From the NCBI GenBank assembly GCA_002104985.1, contig MCGO01000030.1, forward strand, positions 1 through 64,000: a stretch of DNA of 64,000 bases. The letters run 5' to 3'. Below are positions 33,426-44,051 of the stretch, one piece after another; position 1 is the first letter of the stretch, and each line of letters starts with the position of its first letter. Both the position numbers and the translations under genes were made by a program. Source of the DNA: Rhizoclosmatium globosum. Taxonomy: Eukaryota; Chytridiomycota; Chytridiomycetes; Chytridiales; Chytriomycetaceae. The notes under the pieces were generated by a model, which was not told the DNA's origin, made no database searches, and worked only from the letters and a program-made list of their open reading frames with translations.

Positions 33426-36396
33426 ATGGACACGGGGAGTTTACATGCCTTGCTTCTCCAGAATATTCTGGACCTCAAGTCCGAAGTCGACACGAAGGCA
33501 AACAAGCTCATCAATCTGTTGAACTATGCGTTTCCAGCTCAAGCGACTGTATCAACAGATCATCTCAGTCGCAACTTTTCAGTCAGAAACCAAACCCAGT
33601 CTGCATCTGTGCAAATGTCACACTCGTCTCTTTTATCAAATCACTTAGAATTTGGGCTGCGCTGGGACCCTGAAGACTACACCACACCTACTGAAATCAA
33701 CTATTCGGCCCCTCCCCCACTTTTCAAACTGAAACGGAAGAAAAATATCACATCATCTATGAGCACTAGCGCAAAGTCTCTTTCTTTGCGCAAACACAAG
33801 TTGTCATAAGTGGACCAAGTTCGTCTTCACCTCACCTTCCAGAGTTTTTTGCCTTTCGTCAAAAGAAACAGGATTCGATGCTGTCGCTGACCTTACCTCA
33901 CGAGAAGCGCGCTAAATTGCCTTCACAGCTTCAAACCAACGTTTTATATAATTTGGAAACGATTCAATCGGCCATCACTGGTTCTGATTCCCAATCTGCC
34001 ATCAATGTAGAAAGCAACCCTCTTATACAAGGCCTCCCCAGTATCACTAAACGATCTCATCGAGTCAATTCTATTCATTCAAAGGCATCAAAGCGATCTA
34101 ACAATCCTATTAAACCTGGAGGATCAAGTGTTTCCTTCGACAATGCCTATTCAGTCCAAAGCTTGCAAACCGAAGGCGTACCACATAACATTGACTTCAA
34201 AATTAATCAACCATCAAGTACTTCTCCTAAATCAGTGCGCATATCAGATCATAGTCCAAGGCAAATAACTCCTCGATTATCAGCAACTACCAAATCTGTA
34301 ATCCCTGCTGCTCTTCCTCCCAGTTTTCAAACTACCCCATTGCCTTTGATGCCAAACAACAAATCGTCCTCTCAATCATCACTTGATGTAAATGCGTCCG
34401 CTGCTTCCTTTGATTCACAAGATATGAAGGAATTCATTCAAGAAGTGAAAGCAATGGCCGGATCACCTCCAAAAAAGCCTCAAGACCAGTTTGAAACAAA
34501 AATTAACGCGTCTCCAAAAGATCCTGCAGGAACACTATTTCATAATGACTCGAAAGAGCAGCAACAATCGCCAACCTCTGGCAGAAAATTCGAGGCGTCA
34601 ATGCCGGTAGCTCCATCTGGAACCTTGAAGCGTGGAAAACCATCAATTGGAAAGGGAAACATTGTAGGCCTGCATAACATAATGAGCAACACATCTCTGA
34701 ACAATCCAAACGCACGTCTCAAACAAAACGCAACTCTCCTTAGTTTCCTTCAGGATATCATATCTTACTCTTGTTTGATCCCCGCATTTGACAGTAAAGG
34801 ACGCCGTGTCACAATTGACCAGTTTAATGGCTCCGATTTCGAAGGAATCAGTTTTGTTATGAACGGGTTACATCCGAAATCACTTTTCATTACTGCATTT
34901 GATATGCTGATGGTAATCGTGCATATTTGTGTTTGGGGGTTGTCCCGTTTCTTGTAGGATTCGACAGTCTTATTGTGGATGAATATGGATATTATTTTAG
35001 CATATTGTGAGTGAATCTTTCATCTGGAATTGTAACTTATTATTGATTCGAAGTTTAACTGTTGTGTATTTTCTGGATTCCGTACTGACTCTATTTACCC
35101 CACACTCGAAAATTGGGAGAACCACTATTTACAGTATCAGAGAATATGAGTCACTTCGGCCCTTTTTGTTTGATTGGATGCGACATTGGATGAAGGCATA
35201 CCTTCTTCCGGACCTGTTATCAACTGTGAGTGAGACTCTAATATCTCCCCCCTACTTTGCTGACATCCACAAAGGTTCCGTTTTGTTCAATCTTAGGCTC
35301 TAAATACTCGGCACTCCGGCTATTACGCCTTATCCGTGTCTTCCGGTTGAGCCAAATCACGGCTCGGTGTGCGTCTTTCACGCGAATAAAACTTTACCTG
35401 GAAGGAAAGATGGGAGTCAGCGTTGCGAAAATTCTGCCAATTGGTATCGGAATCTTCATATTCTTACACTTCAATGCATGTGTGATTTTCTTGTGGGGCA
35501 AATGTACCAATTTGTCGGATGGAATCAGTACTGGTTGGAATTGGAGACTGCACGTTTATGGGATAGCTATTTGTGGTGCTTTGTAATGGCTGTAGGAATA
35601 TGTTTCCAATGTCGTACAAGTGAGTTAGTTGATCTTTCAAGAGATTCTTATTGTTTTTAATAGGCCTCAGACGCAACTTGAACAATTCATGGCTATTTTC
35701 TTCATTTTTGCTGGTGCTGGGCTCTACGCTGTCCTTGTCGGATATATTTCAAGTGCAGCTATATCAGTTGACAACTCTGGCCGTGTCTACAACCAAAAAA
35801 TGGAGGAGTTGAAAGACTACATCAAATGGCGACAGCTGAACACGGAAACAAAAGAAAAGCTTATCAGTTATTACGAAACTAAGTATCGTGGAAAATATTT
35901 TGAAGAAGATACGCTGCTGGGTGATATGAATGAAGCGTTGAGAACCGAAGTGTCGCTACACAACACGCTCGATTTAATTACGAAAGTTCCTTTCCTACGA
36001 CGAGAAGTGGGAGACGGGCGTGATGATATTTTCTATGCTCGTGTTGCTTCTGTGTTGCACATCCGATATTATATTCCTGGCGATTGTGTAACAAAAGAGG
36101 GTGACAGTGGAACCGATATGTTCTTTATTCTGAGTGGGAAGCTCGATATTCTGATTGGTGGCGAAGTTCGCAAGTCACTCTACGACGGAGCATACTTTGG
36201 AGAAGTTGCATTGATTAATAAGGTTCTACGAACAGCAACGGTGCAGGCCAAAATGCCAAGCGTTCTGTACAGGCTTACTTATCAAGACTTTCATACCGTT
36301 ATTAATGAATTTGCGGATATCAAGATCCGTGTGTCGGAATTAGCCTTTGAGAGAGAAAAGTTGTTGATGAAAGCAGCTGCAGAGAAGCGGTCGTGA
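33426..36396 (+). CDS. cyclic-nucleotide-gated voltage-sensor channel, copy 1
   Basis: The N-terminal region (MDTGSLHALLLQNILDLKSE) is coiled and then about 400 residues are disordered. The channel core begins at YSCLIPAFDSKGRR, with S1-S3 (LDSVLTLFTPHSKIGRT). The S4 sensor RLLRLIRVFRLSQI has Arg every third position, and S5 is KILPIGIGIFIFLHFNACV. The pore helix LWCFVMAVGNMFPMSYK is followed by S6 FFIFAGAGLYAVLVGYIS. A C-linker (VYNQKMEELKDYIKWR) and a CNB domain (IPGDCVTKEGDSGTDMFFIL, YFGEVALIN, RTATVQA) complete it. The layout is that of HCN/CNG/EAG-type channels. Frame slips near 33808 and 34937 interrupt otherwise conserved sequence. The filter lacks GYG. Zoosporic fungi use a cGMP-gated K channel in phototaxis; a link is only inference. 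Confidence 0.8.
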
Positions 36397-36478
36397 ATGG
36401 AAAATAAAATGGGGGAATCTTTACAAATTGTGCTCATCGGTTTAGGTCAATAATTCATTTATTTATAAGATTTAAGTT

Positions 36479-36635
36479 GCGTTGATTAACAAGGTGCTTC
36501 GAACGGCAATAATGCGGGCAAAAATACCCAGTGTATTGTACAGACTTACCTATCGAGACTTTCACGCTGTTATAAATGAGTTCGGTGACATCAAAGGTCG
36601 TGAGTGCACTTGAAAAGAAGAGAAGCGATCACAAT
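36479..36635 (+). pseudogene. relic of a third channel copy (3' end of CNB domain)
   Basis: Bases 36479-36608 read ALINKVLRTAIMRAKIPSVL and on to RDFHAVINEFGDIKGRE, which matches the last part of the CNB domain of both flanking channel genes. The end (AGAAGCGATC near 36630) matches the final codons of copy 1. Nothing upstream encodes the rest of a channel. It is a leftover of another tandem copy, most likely removed by unequal exchange. Confidence 0.75.
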
Positions 36636-36774
36636 ATAAAGAGTAATGTTTCGTGATTAGAAACAAACTTTAGATACTAGAATAATAAACAGGCTTTTAA
36701 TTGCAGTGCTAAATAAAAAAAATTCTAAAGCATTATTGGCTAAGATTCGCAAGATCAACGACCAAGGACACGGA

Positions 36775-39439
36775 ATGGATAGAGGGTCACTTCACTATCT
36801 CCTGCTTCAAAGTATTTTGGAGCTTAAGACAGAATTTAACACCAAAGCCGACAAACTGATTTCACTCTTGAACTCTGGATTTGAAAAAGATTCTTCTGTT
36901 GAGATCTCAGGCCGTTGGTTGCAATCGCAGACGGAAAAGCAAAACTGCTCATCTTTGAGTTCACCTCATGTAGAATATGGATTGAGATGGGACGCGCAAG
37001 ACTTCCTAGTCGAATCGGAAGCAAATATATCAGCACCACCACCTCTGTTCAAAACGAAGCCGGATAAACCATCTAAGTCTAACAAACAGAGTACATTGTC
37101 ACTCAAAAAGAATCACGGGAGTGATTCTTTCAACCTACTCACCGAATTTAATGCCTTTCGACAACAAAAGTATGGATCTGTTCATTCCATAACACAACCA
37201 CTGCCCGAGCTTCGAGAAAACGTACAAGAAAAACCTGTTGGTAACGCATCTCAACTAGACCGAGACAAAACTATCTTGGTAACAGAAAGTGCAAAACCTG
37301 TGAAACCAAACTGGAGATCTTCCCTCACAATGAAAAAGTCGAAATGGGCAGATTCTCCTCGAAATTCAACGTATCGTAGCTCGGGTGATAATTTCAATAT
37401 CAACCGATGTGTAAGCTTTCAAAGGGAAGTTCAAAACAAACGTGAAAACGTACAACAAAGACCTCCAAACGACGTGTCTCCAATCGCAAGCGAAATTTCT
37501 TCATCAGAATCTTTGTCCATGTATTCAACTGACGCGAATGTATCAACAGATTCTTTTGATTCCGAACATTTACAAGAATTTATGAGTGAAGTCAAAGGAT
37601 CTGGGCCAGGGCTATCCAAACTTCGAGAGAGTGTTGTTGTTAAGCCGCAAACTTCAGTGTTCAACGTTTCAGAGATAGATGCTCTTCCTCCTCCTGAAAT
37701 GCACACATTAGTCAATCGTAGTGTTCTGTTCAAACCAAAAGAATCACAATAGATGTCCCAAAGAATTCAAGTAATGTCACTTTAAGCCGTTCTACCCCTC
37801 AGAATATTCAGCAGCCCACTTTTCAAAGTCTAGCATACGATTTGTTTTCATATGTCTGTCTGATCCCAGCGTTTGATAGCAAAGGCCGACGTATTGAATT
37901 GGATGACTTTAATGAAACAGATTTTCAAGGCATTAGCTTTTCATTGAACGGATTGCATCCAAATCATTGTTTATTACCGTTTTTGATGTCTTAATGGCTG
38001 GTATATACACCGCATGTATAGCAGTGGTTCCATTTATTGTTGGCTTCACAACCATTATACCCGAGACTTACGGGCCTACTTTAGTGTCATGTTTGTGTTC
38101 CGATATTGCCGTTCTTCTTCTTGCACTCATCATTATAATCCAGATTCACAGTCGCATATGCTAGATTCGCTTGTAACACTGGTAACTCCTCATTCAAAGG
38201 TCGGACGGACGTTATCTATAGTATACGAGAATACGAAGCCCTTAGACCATATCTAAGGGATTGGTTACGTCGTTGGGCTGCAAAGTACTTGATTCCAGAT
38301 ATTATATCAACGATCCCATATGGCTTGATTTTCGGCCTTCATTCACCTCACTTCGTCTTTTGCGATTGATCAGAGTACTTCGTTTGGGTCAATCACGGGC
38401 AGATGCGCATATTTCACGCGCTTGCGACTTTTGTTGAAGGCAAAGTCGGAGTCGGTGCAGCTAAAATCATTCCGATTGGAATTGGAATATTTGTGTTTCT
38501 CCATTACAACGCTTGTCTGATCTACTTCTCTGGTGAAGTGAACGGTTTCGTAGGGTGGAATCAGTATTGGCTTCAAACTCAAACTGAGTCGTTGTGGGAT
38601 AGTTATTTGTGGTGCTTTGTTATGGCTGTGGGGAATATGTTTCCAATGTCATACAAGTAAGTGTTTTCGTCTCTTCCAAAGCTTGCAGTGCTTCCTCAAT
38701 AATCTTGCAGGCCGCAAACAAAGCTGGAACAATTCATGGCTATCATCTTTATTTTTGTGGGGGCTGGGCTATACGCCGTCCTCGTAGGCTATATATCCAG
38801 TGCTGCAATTTCAGTGGATAATTCTGGTCGATTGTATAACCAAAAGATGGAGGAGCTAAAAGACTACATTACGTGGAGACAACTTAACAATGAAACAAAA
38901 GATAAGCTGATTAGTTACTACGAGACGAAATATCGCGGCAAATACTTTGAAGAGGATACCTTGTTGGGAGACATGAATGAAGCATTGCGAACAGAGATTT
39001 CGCTCCATAATACGCTTGATTTAATCACAAAAGTTCCATTTTTAAGGCGACAAGTAGGAGATGGACGCGACGACATTTTCTATGCTCGCATTGCATCTGT
39101 GCTGCATATCCGATACTATATACCTGGAGACTGTGTAACGAGGGAAGGAGAAGCGGAACAGACATGTTTTTTATTTTGAGCGGAAAGTTGGACGTGCTGA
39201 TTGGAGGCGAAGTGCGCAAGTCACTCTATGATGGCGCGTACTTTGGAGAGGTCGCATTGATCAATAGAGTATTGAGAACAGCAACAGTGCAGGCCAGGAT
39301 GCCCAGTGTACTGTACAGACTGACATTCCAGGACTTTCACGCTGTGATTAATGAATTTGACGATATGAAAGTGAGAGTGTCCGATCTTGCCTTTGAACGT
39401 GAATTGGTATTAAAGAAGGGGGATTTCGGTAGATACTGA
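36775..39439 (+). CDS. cyclic-nucleotide-gated voltage-sensor channel, copy 2
   Basis: It is colinear with copy 1: MDRGSLHYLLLQSILELK, a long Ser-rich region, CLIPAFDSKGRRIELDD, S1-S5, pore GNMFPMSYK, S6 GAGLYAVLVGYISSAA, C-linker and CNB domain to FGRY at 39439. The S4 here reads LRLLRLIRVLRLGQS by following frame shifts. Single-base losses are evident near 37745, 37970 (PN-SLFIT), 38205 and 39163 (REGE-SGTDMFF), each restored by comparison with copy 1. Possible GTG start upstream at 36706 would add NKKNSKALLAKIRK; I prefer the ATG that matches copy 1. Predicted cation channel opened by cyclic nucleotide. Whether it is functional depends on whether the slips are real. Confidence 0.72.
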
Positions 39440-39503
39440 ATAAATAAACTTAACCCTTTTACATATAGAAAGAAGGAAAAGAGGAGATCCATTTTACACT
39501 CAA

Positions 39504-41339
39504 ATGAGCCACCACCAACTACCTCCCCAAGTCGCCCCCTTAGACCGCATTCGAGCGCCCCTTCCTCCCCTTCAACAACAACAACCGATGCCAAGACCAA
39601 ACTGCCGCCGAGCTCTGAGCGGGCCCGTCTAGCGCTCTTGTACTCGACCTTTCCAATGCTCAATCCCGCCAACGACATCGGCACCGCCGCCACGGACAAG
39701 GACGGCAAAGCGACGTCGGTGCAGCGCATCAATCCAATTGTTGTCGACGACGATCACATTCTCGCGGACTTGGCGTTCAACTGCCAGGCCCTGGTGAGGC
39801 AGTACCCGCTTGCGTACAAGAAGGAGCCCATCAAGAAGGTCTGGCTGGGCCTGATCCAGCCTCGTGGGTCGGACGAGTAGGTTGTTGTTGGCGGTGTGGG
39901 GGTCGCTGATAAGTCACTTGGACTAGGTACGATCCAACGGACTTCATTAGAACTACTCGGTTGACGCCGGCTGTGCTTCCGCTGCACTGTCAGATCCACA
40001 ATTCCTGCAGAGACAGCTATACTCGTATTATCACGAAAGACGATGGAGTATTGTATGGCACTGGCCATAAGCACTCTGGCAGTGCAGTGAACTGTTTCAG
40101 GCATGATGTTCCAGAGTGGCCAGAGGACTACGACAACCACATCGAGACTTTGTAAGCAGGCCCCTTCCTGACGTCTTTAAAGATCATATTTGACGTTTTC
40201 ATAATAGGCTTAACAGCGGCCGTGACAAGGAGAATGATTTCTGTGTTCCAATTGTGACACAAGTCCACCTTAAAGACAAGTTTTCCACATACCAGAACGA
40301 GCACACTGTTCAAACACTTTCTACAAATCCATCTGCTTACGTAGTGGAATGGTACGTCAGTTTCACCGACCAAGGACTTTACCAATTCAATGACTCCCAC
40401 AATTTTGCGAGTGAGGAGATCAAGGCTCTGGAGAACCCAGTTCTTGGCAGTTTAAGAGAGTGTATGTACGATTTATCTAGAAAGGGAGTCTTGTATGCAA
40501 GCAAAAGTGAGTGACCACTTAATTTGATGGATTCGTAATTGAACACATTCATCACAGACTTTGGCCGCAGTCCTCTCATCCACGACGACATTCACTTCCA
40601 CCTCCCCAAACACAAACAAAAGGACGAGTTCCGTGACTCAGAAATCGACCCCCTCTCCCGTGACCTCGCCGGCCTCTGCACTCCAATCCTAATCCAAGGC
40701 GCCCCTAAACTCGCAACCCTCAACCCACCACGCGAAAAATACGGTAAACCCGTCACAGACTTTGCAACCGTCGCAACAGCCGGACAGGTGCTCAAATCCA
40801 TGACAACATTCTGGCCCAAACACGACCGAGTCAAAAACAATTTCATCTGTATGAGCGCTCCAGACAGACTCGCGAATCCTTTGAGACCCAAGATGGGTCC
40901 ATATACGATTTACCAGATTCGACAGATTTTCAGGACAGCCTATACGGCGTTCCGCGGGGCGGTACTCAAGTCTAAGGAAACGTTTGAGTGTTTGAAGGAG
41001 GAAGCTAAGATTCCTGTTACTTCGGGTTCTGTTACAGTTGATTTTGAAGGAACGGTATTGGATGGGAAAGTGTTGGAGGTTGCGGTTCATACGGGTGATT
41101 GGGGAACAGGAGAGTTCCAAAACAACCCCAAGGTGATTGCGTACTTACAGATTGCGGCAGCGTATGCGGCAGGAGTAGACCACTTTTATTACCATACTAC
41201 CAATACTGCCATTGTGAAGGACGCTCATGATTGGGTGAAGGAGGTGTGGAATGTCGATGCTGGAGAACAGATTCTGCTGGAGAAGTTGTTGAAGCATTTG
41301 GAGGAGAAGAAGGAGAATTGGAGTAAGAAGGTTCGTTGA
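39504..41339 (+). CDS. PARG-like macrodomain protein with altered catalytic signature
   Basis: The ATG at 39504 (MSHHQLPPQ) is followed by a Pro/Gln/Ser-rich start with one frame slip near 39575, then three exons. The region with HNFASEEIKALENPVLGSL lines up with the QEEIRFLINPEL segment of poly(ADP-ribose) glycohydrolase. Near the end, VAVHTGDWGTGEFQNNPKVI and IAAAYAAGVDHFYYHTT line up with the VATGNWGCGAFGGD motif and following helix of PARG. The preceding helix IRQIFRTAYTAFRG matches the PARG RRELNKAYCGF helix. The Gly-rich loop before QEE is not conserved and Q is replaced by S, while both Glu remain. It probably binds or removes ADP-ribose, but activity cannot be assumed. About 570 residues. 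Confidence 0.55.
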
Positions 41340-41640
41340 AACCTGTATTGTGTCGACGTGAAGGCTTTGCTGGTTTCTTGGCCCTTATTCATTTATTTTT
41401 GTTGATTAGAATATAAGAAGTATATAGGTATTGAGTCGTTTCCATCAAATTCAAGTAGTTGTATGCCAAGGGGCACAGAATAAATCTGAAATTGAACAAC
41501 CTGCTTCGTTCTGTATCTACGAAATAACCATGACCGCTTGATACGATCGATTTTGAGTCAGAATCACAAAGAATGAAGAATCAAGTTCAAACAAAACCTC
41601 TTTCCAAAAAAACAAGCACCTCTTTGTCCGATTTCACAGA

Positions 41641-42034
41641 ATGTCTGTCAACCGCTGGATGATTTTACCTGCCGTAGCCGCAGCAGGAGCATACAGCAAG
41701 TATCCTGTACCTTGCTTGTTAGGAGTATAAGTGATCTAAACCCAACAATTGAACAGCTATTTCAAAAGCGCACATAATAGTCAACCCCATGCACATTCCT
41801 CCAAGACGGGATATGTCGCACCATTACTCGCTTGATGTGCAAATCGTCGACTTGGACCACCAACAGGCCACGAGTTTGGAGAGTACTGCTATAGTGGCAC
41901 CTGGGCCATCATCCCCTGTGATGGAGGGTGATAAACCTGAAAGCCCTGTAACTGCATTACCTCAGATTCCGGTATCTCGAAAACTCCCTGATGCTTCGAA
42001 TGTGTTTGCGTTTGGGCTACTTGCACCATTTTGA
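41641..42034 (+). CDS. possible small protein, unrecognised
   Basis: The ATG at 41641 gives MSVNRWMILPAVAAAGAYS, a short hydrophobic start. A possible GT-AG intron at about 41699-41758 leads to YFKSAHNSQPHAHSSKTGYV and a stop near 41848. In another frame the same DNA continues to PVSRKLPDASNVFAFGLLAP and a stop at 42034, so one frame slip could join them. The N-terminus would suit a mitochondrial or membrane-anchored small protein. I do not recognise a family; the call rests on a good start context, an intron and position between real genes. Confidence 0.3.
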
Positions 42035-42229
42035 GCTGTTGAGTTAGTGTCCATACTAAAAAAACCTCATGTTTAATTGTAATTAGTAAATAAAGACCTC
42101 ATATTTTGTATTCAGCCTATATCTATGGCGATGTGGCATCGATTCTTCCGTGTTTGATGACGCATCAAGTTTCGTTGATTCGGAACGCCAACGTGGCTGT
42201 CAAAAAACACTTCACCAAAAACCTATTCA

Positions 42230-42788
42230 ATGTCCAGCCCGCTTCTTCCAGCCACCGGCGTTTGGACTGTCGCCTTTGTCGGGTGAGATAGTTCAATTCA
42301 GACGGATGACTCGACCTAACCAACACCCCACCCATCCTCCTTTTCCCAAACACGAAACCCCAAAACCAGCCTCCACGCCGCCCTCCTCTTCCCAGTCATC
42401 CGCGCCCGCCGCGGAAACAAAATCTCAATCGGCGATGGATCGCGCAACTCGAAGCCATGATTGCCGCCGACAAACCCGCCGCCGAAATCGCAAAGTTCAA
42501 GGCGGTCGTTCGGCAGCTCCAGTTTGACATTCGGTGCCACGCGAATTTCACGGAGAACGTGCCGTTTTCGGTGCTTGTGATTGGGGCGGCGGAGTTGAAT
42601 GGTGTTGATGTGAAGGTTGTGCATGCGTTCTTGGCGGTGTTGTTTGTTGCGCGGGTGTGTCATGGAAGGCTGTTTCGAATGCGCGTAACCATGGGGCTGG
42701 GATTTTGAGAGCTGTGGGTGTTACTTTGACTGGGTTTGTTACTTTGGCTGCTGCGATTGCTTCTGCGGTGAAGGTCTTTGGGCACTGA
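42230..42788 (+). CDS. MAPEG-family membrane protein 1
   Basis: Exon 1 encodes MSSPLLPATGVWTVAFVG and ends at GTGAGA near 42283. After the intron come LHAALLFPVIRARRGNKISI, AQLEAMIAADKPAAEI, the family core RCHANFTENVPFSVLVIGAAELNG, and HAFLAVLFVARVCH, with a tail LTGFVTLAAAIASAVK. Four helices and the conserved RxHANFxENxP are typical of the MAPEG superfamily (microsomal glutathione transferases and relatives). Two one-base losses (near 42450 and 42672) break the frame, but the stop at 42788 matches that of the neighbour. Likely an ER membrane enzyme of lipid or xenobiotic conjugation; substrate unknown. Confidence 0.75.
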
Positions 42789-43187
42789 GTGGTTATCATT
42801 TGAATACATAATAAAGTGTTCATGATGGTTTTGTCGCGATAGCTCAAATCGTGAAATCCTCAAAGGCAATCAATGTGAGCATTTTGAGTTTTTTAACTTT
42901 GCTATTCATTGTATGTTGTTTTGGTTTTGGACATTAATTCAATCAAGTTTGTGGACGGAATCGTTGTCCAAACACAAGCCGTGATTCAAGCAGCCACAAA
43001 GTACAAGCCATCATGAACAGCACCAACTTCAGCCAATACACAGTATACACTAACACGGTATACAGTTGTAATTTTGACGGTTCAGGAATTTGTAATTAGT
43101 GATCGTATGCTAAATTTTCCGAATGGTGATATTGACGCAGCTGATTTAGCAACAAAAGTGGCTTTGAAAACTCTTCGCTCAAACATC

Positions 43188-43753
43188 ATGTCCAGCCCGC
43201 TTCTCCCTGCCACCGGCATTTGGACCGTCGCTTTTGTTGCGTGAGTCTTATGCAGTTGAACACTGTCGCCCAAAGTTCAAGTTCAAACTTCTTACTGAAC
43301 CATTGTATACTCATTCCCAAACCACCCATCAGTCTCCACATCGCACTTATGGTCCCAGTTGTCAACGCTCGGCGTAAGAACAAAATCTCGATCGGAGATG
43401 GAACGGCACAACTTGAAGCAATGATTAAAGAGAACAGATCTTCTGATGAAATTGCACACTTCAAAGGTGTTGTCAAACAGCTCCAGTTTGATATTAGATG
43501 TCATGCGAATTTCACTGAAAATGTGCCGTTTTCTTTGATTGTGATTGGTGGGGCGGAGTTGAATGGTTTGGATGTTAAGGTTGTACATACGTTCTTGGCA
43601 ATTTTGTTTGTTGCGAGGGTGTGTCATTGGAGAACGATTTCTGATTCACGTAATCATGGAATTGGGATTTTGAGAGCTGTAGGTGTTGCCTTGACGGGGC
43701 TGATTACCTTGGCAGCTGCTATTGCTTCTGCTGTAAAGGGTCTTGGGCATTAA
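43188..43753 (+). CDS. MAPEG-family membrane protein 2
   Basis: The start at 43188 (MSSPLLPATGIWTVAFVA) is followed by an intron at about 43242-43331, then LHIALMVPVVNARRKNKISI, AQLEAMIKENRSSDEIAHF, RCHANFTENVPFSLIVIGG, AELNGLDVKVVHTFLAIL, FVARVCHW and NHGIGILRAVGVALTG, ending AIASAVKGLGH at 43753. The frame is clean, unlike its tandem neighbour, so this is the reference copy. The MAPEG fold of four helices in the ER or mitochondrial outer membrane usually carries glutathione-dependent transferase or peroxidase activity. The Arg and Asn of RCHANF are the glutathione-contacting positions known in the family. Confidence 0.85.
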
Positions 43754-44051
43754 GCAGAATTCATTGATAATTTTTGGGTTTTCCAACAAGTCAATAAATA
43801 CTTTCGAAAGCAAGATAAGTTCGCTATTAAATCTAAATGAGGATCCATAATTGCAAACTGTCAAAAGGAATTGCTACAAAGGCGACAGAGTAAGCAACCG
43901 CTTCACGGTGTTTCAAGATTTAGTGGAATTAGAAGCTGAAGCGAGGCAGTCGAGTCTATTCTGCTACCAATTAAAAAGCCGCTGGTCACTTGAATGGCTT
44001 GTGTTACTCTTCTCTATGTTGTTATTTCTCATTTTAATTCATTCCTTCAAA

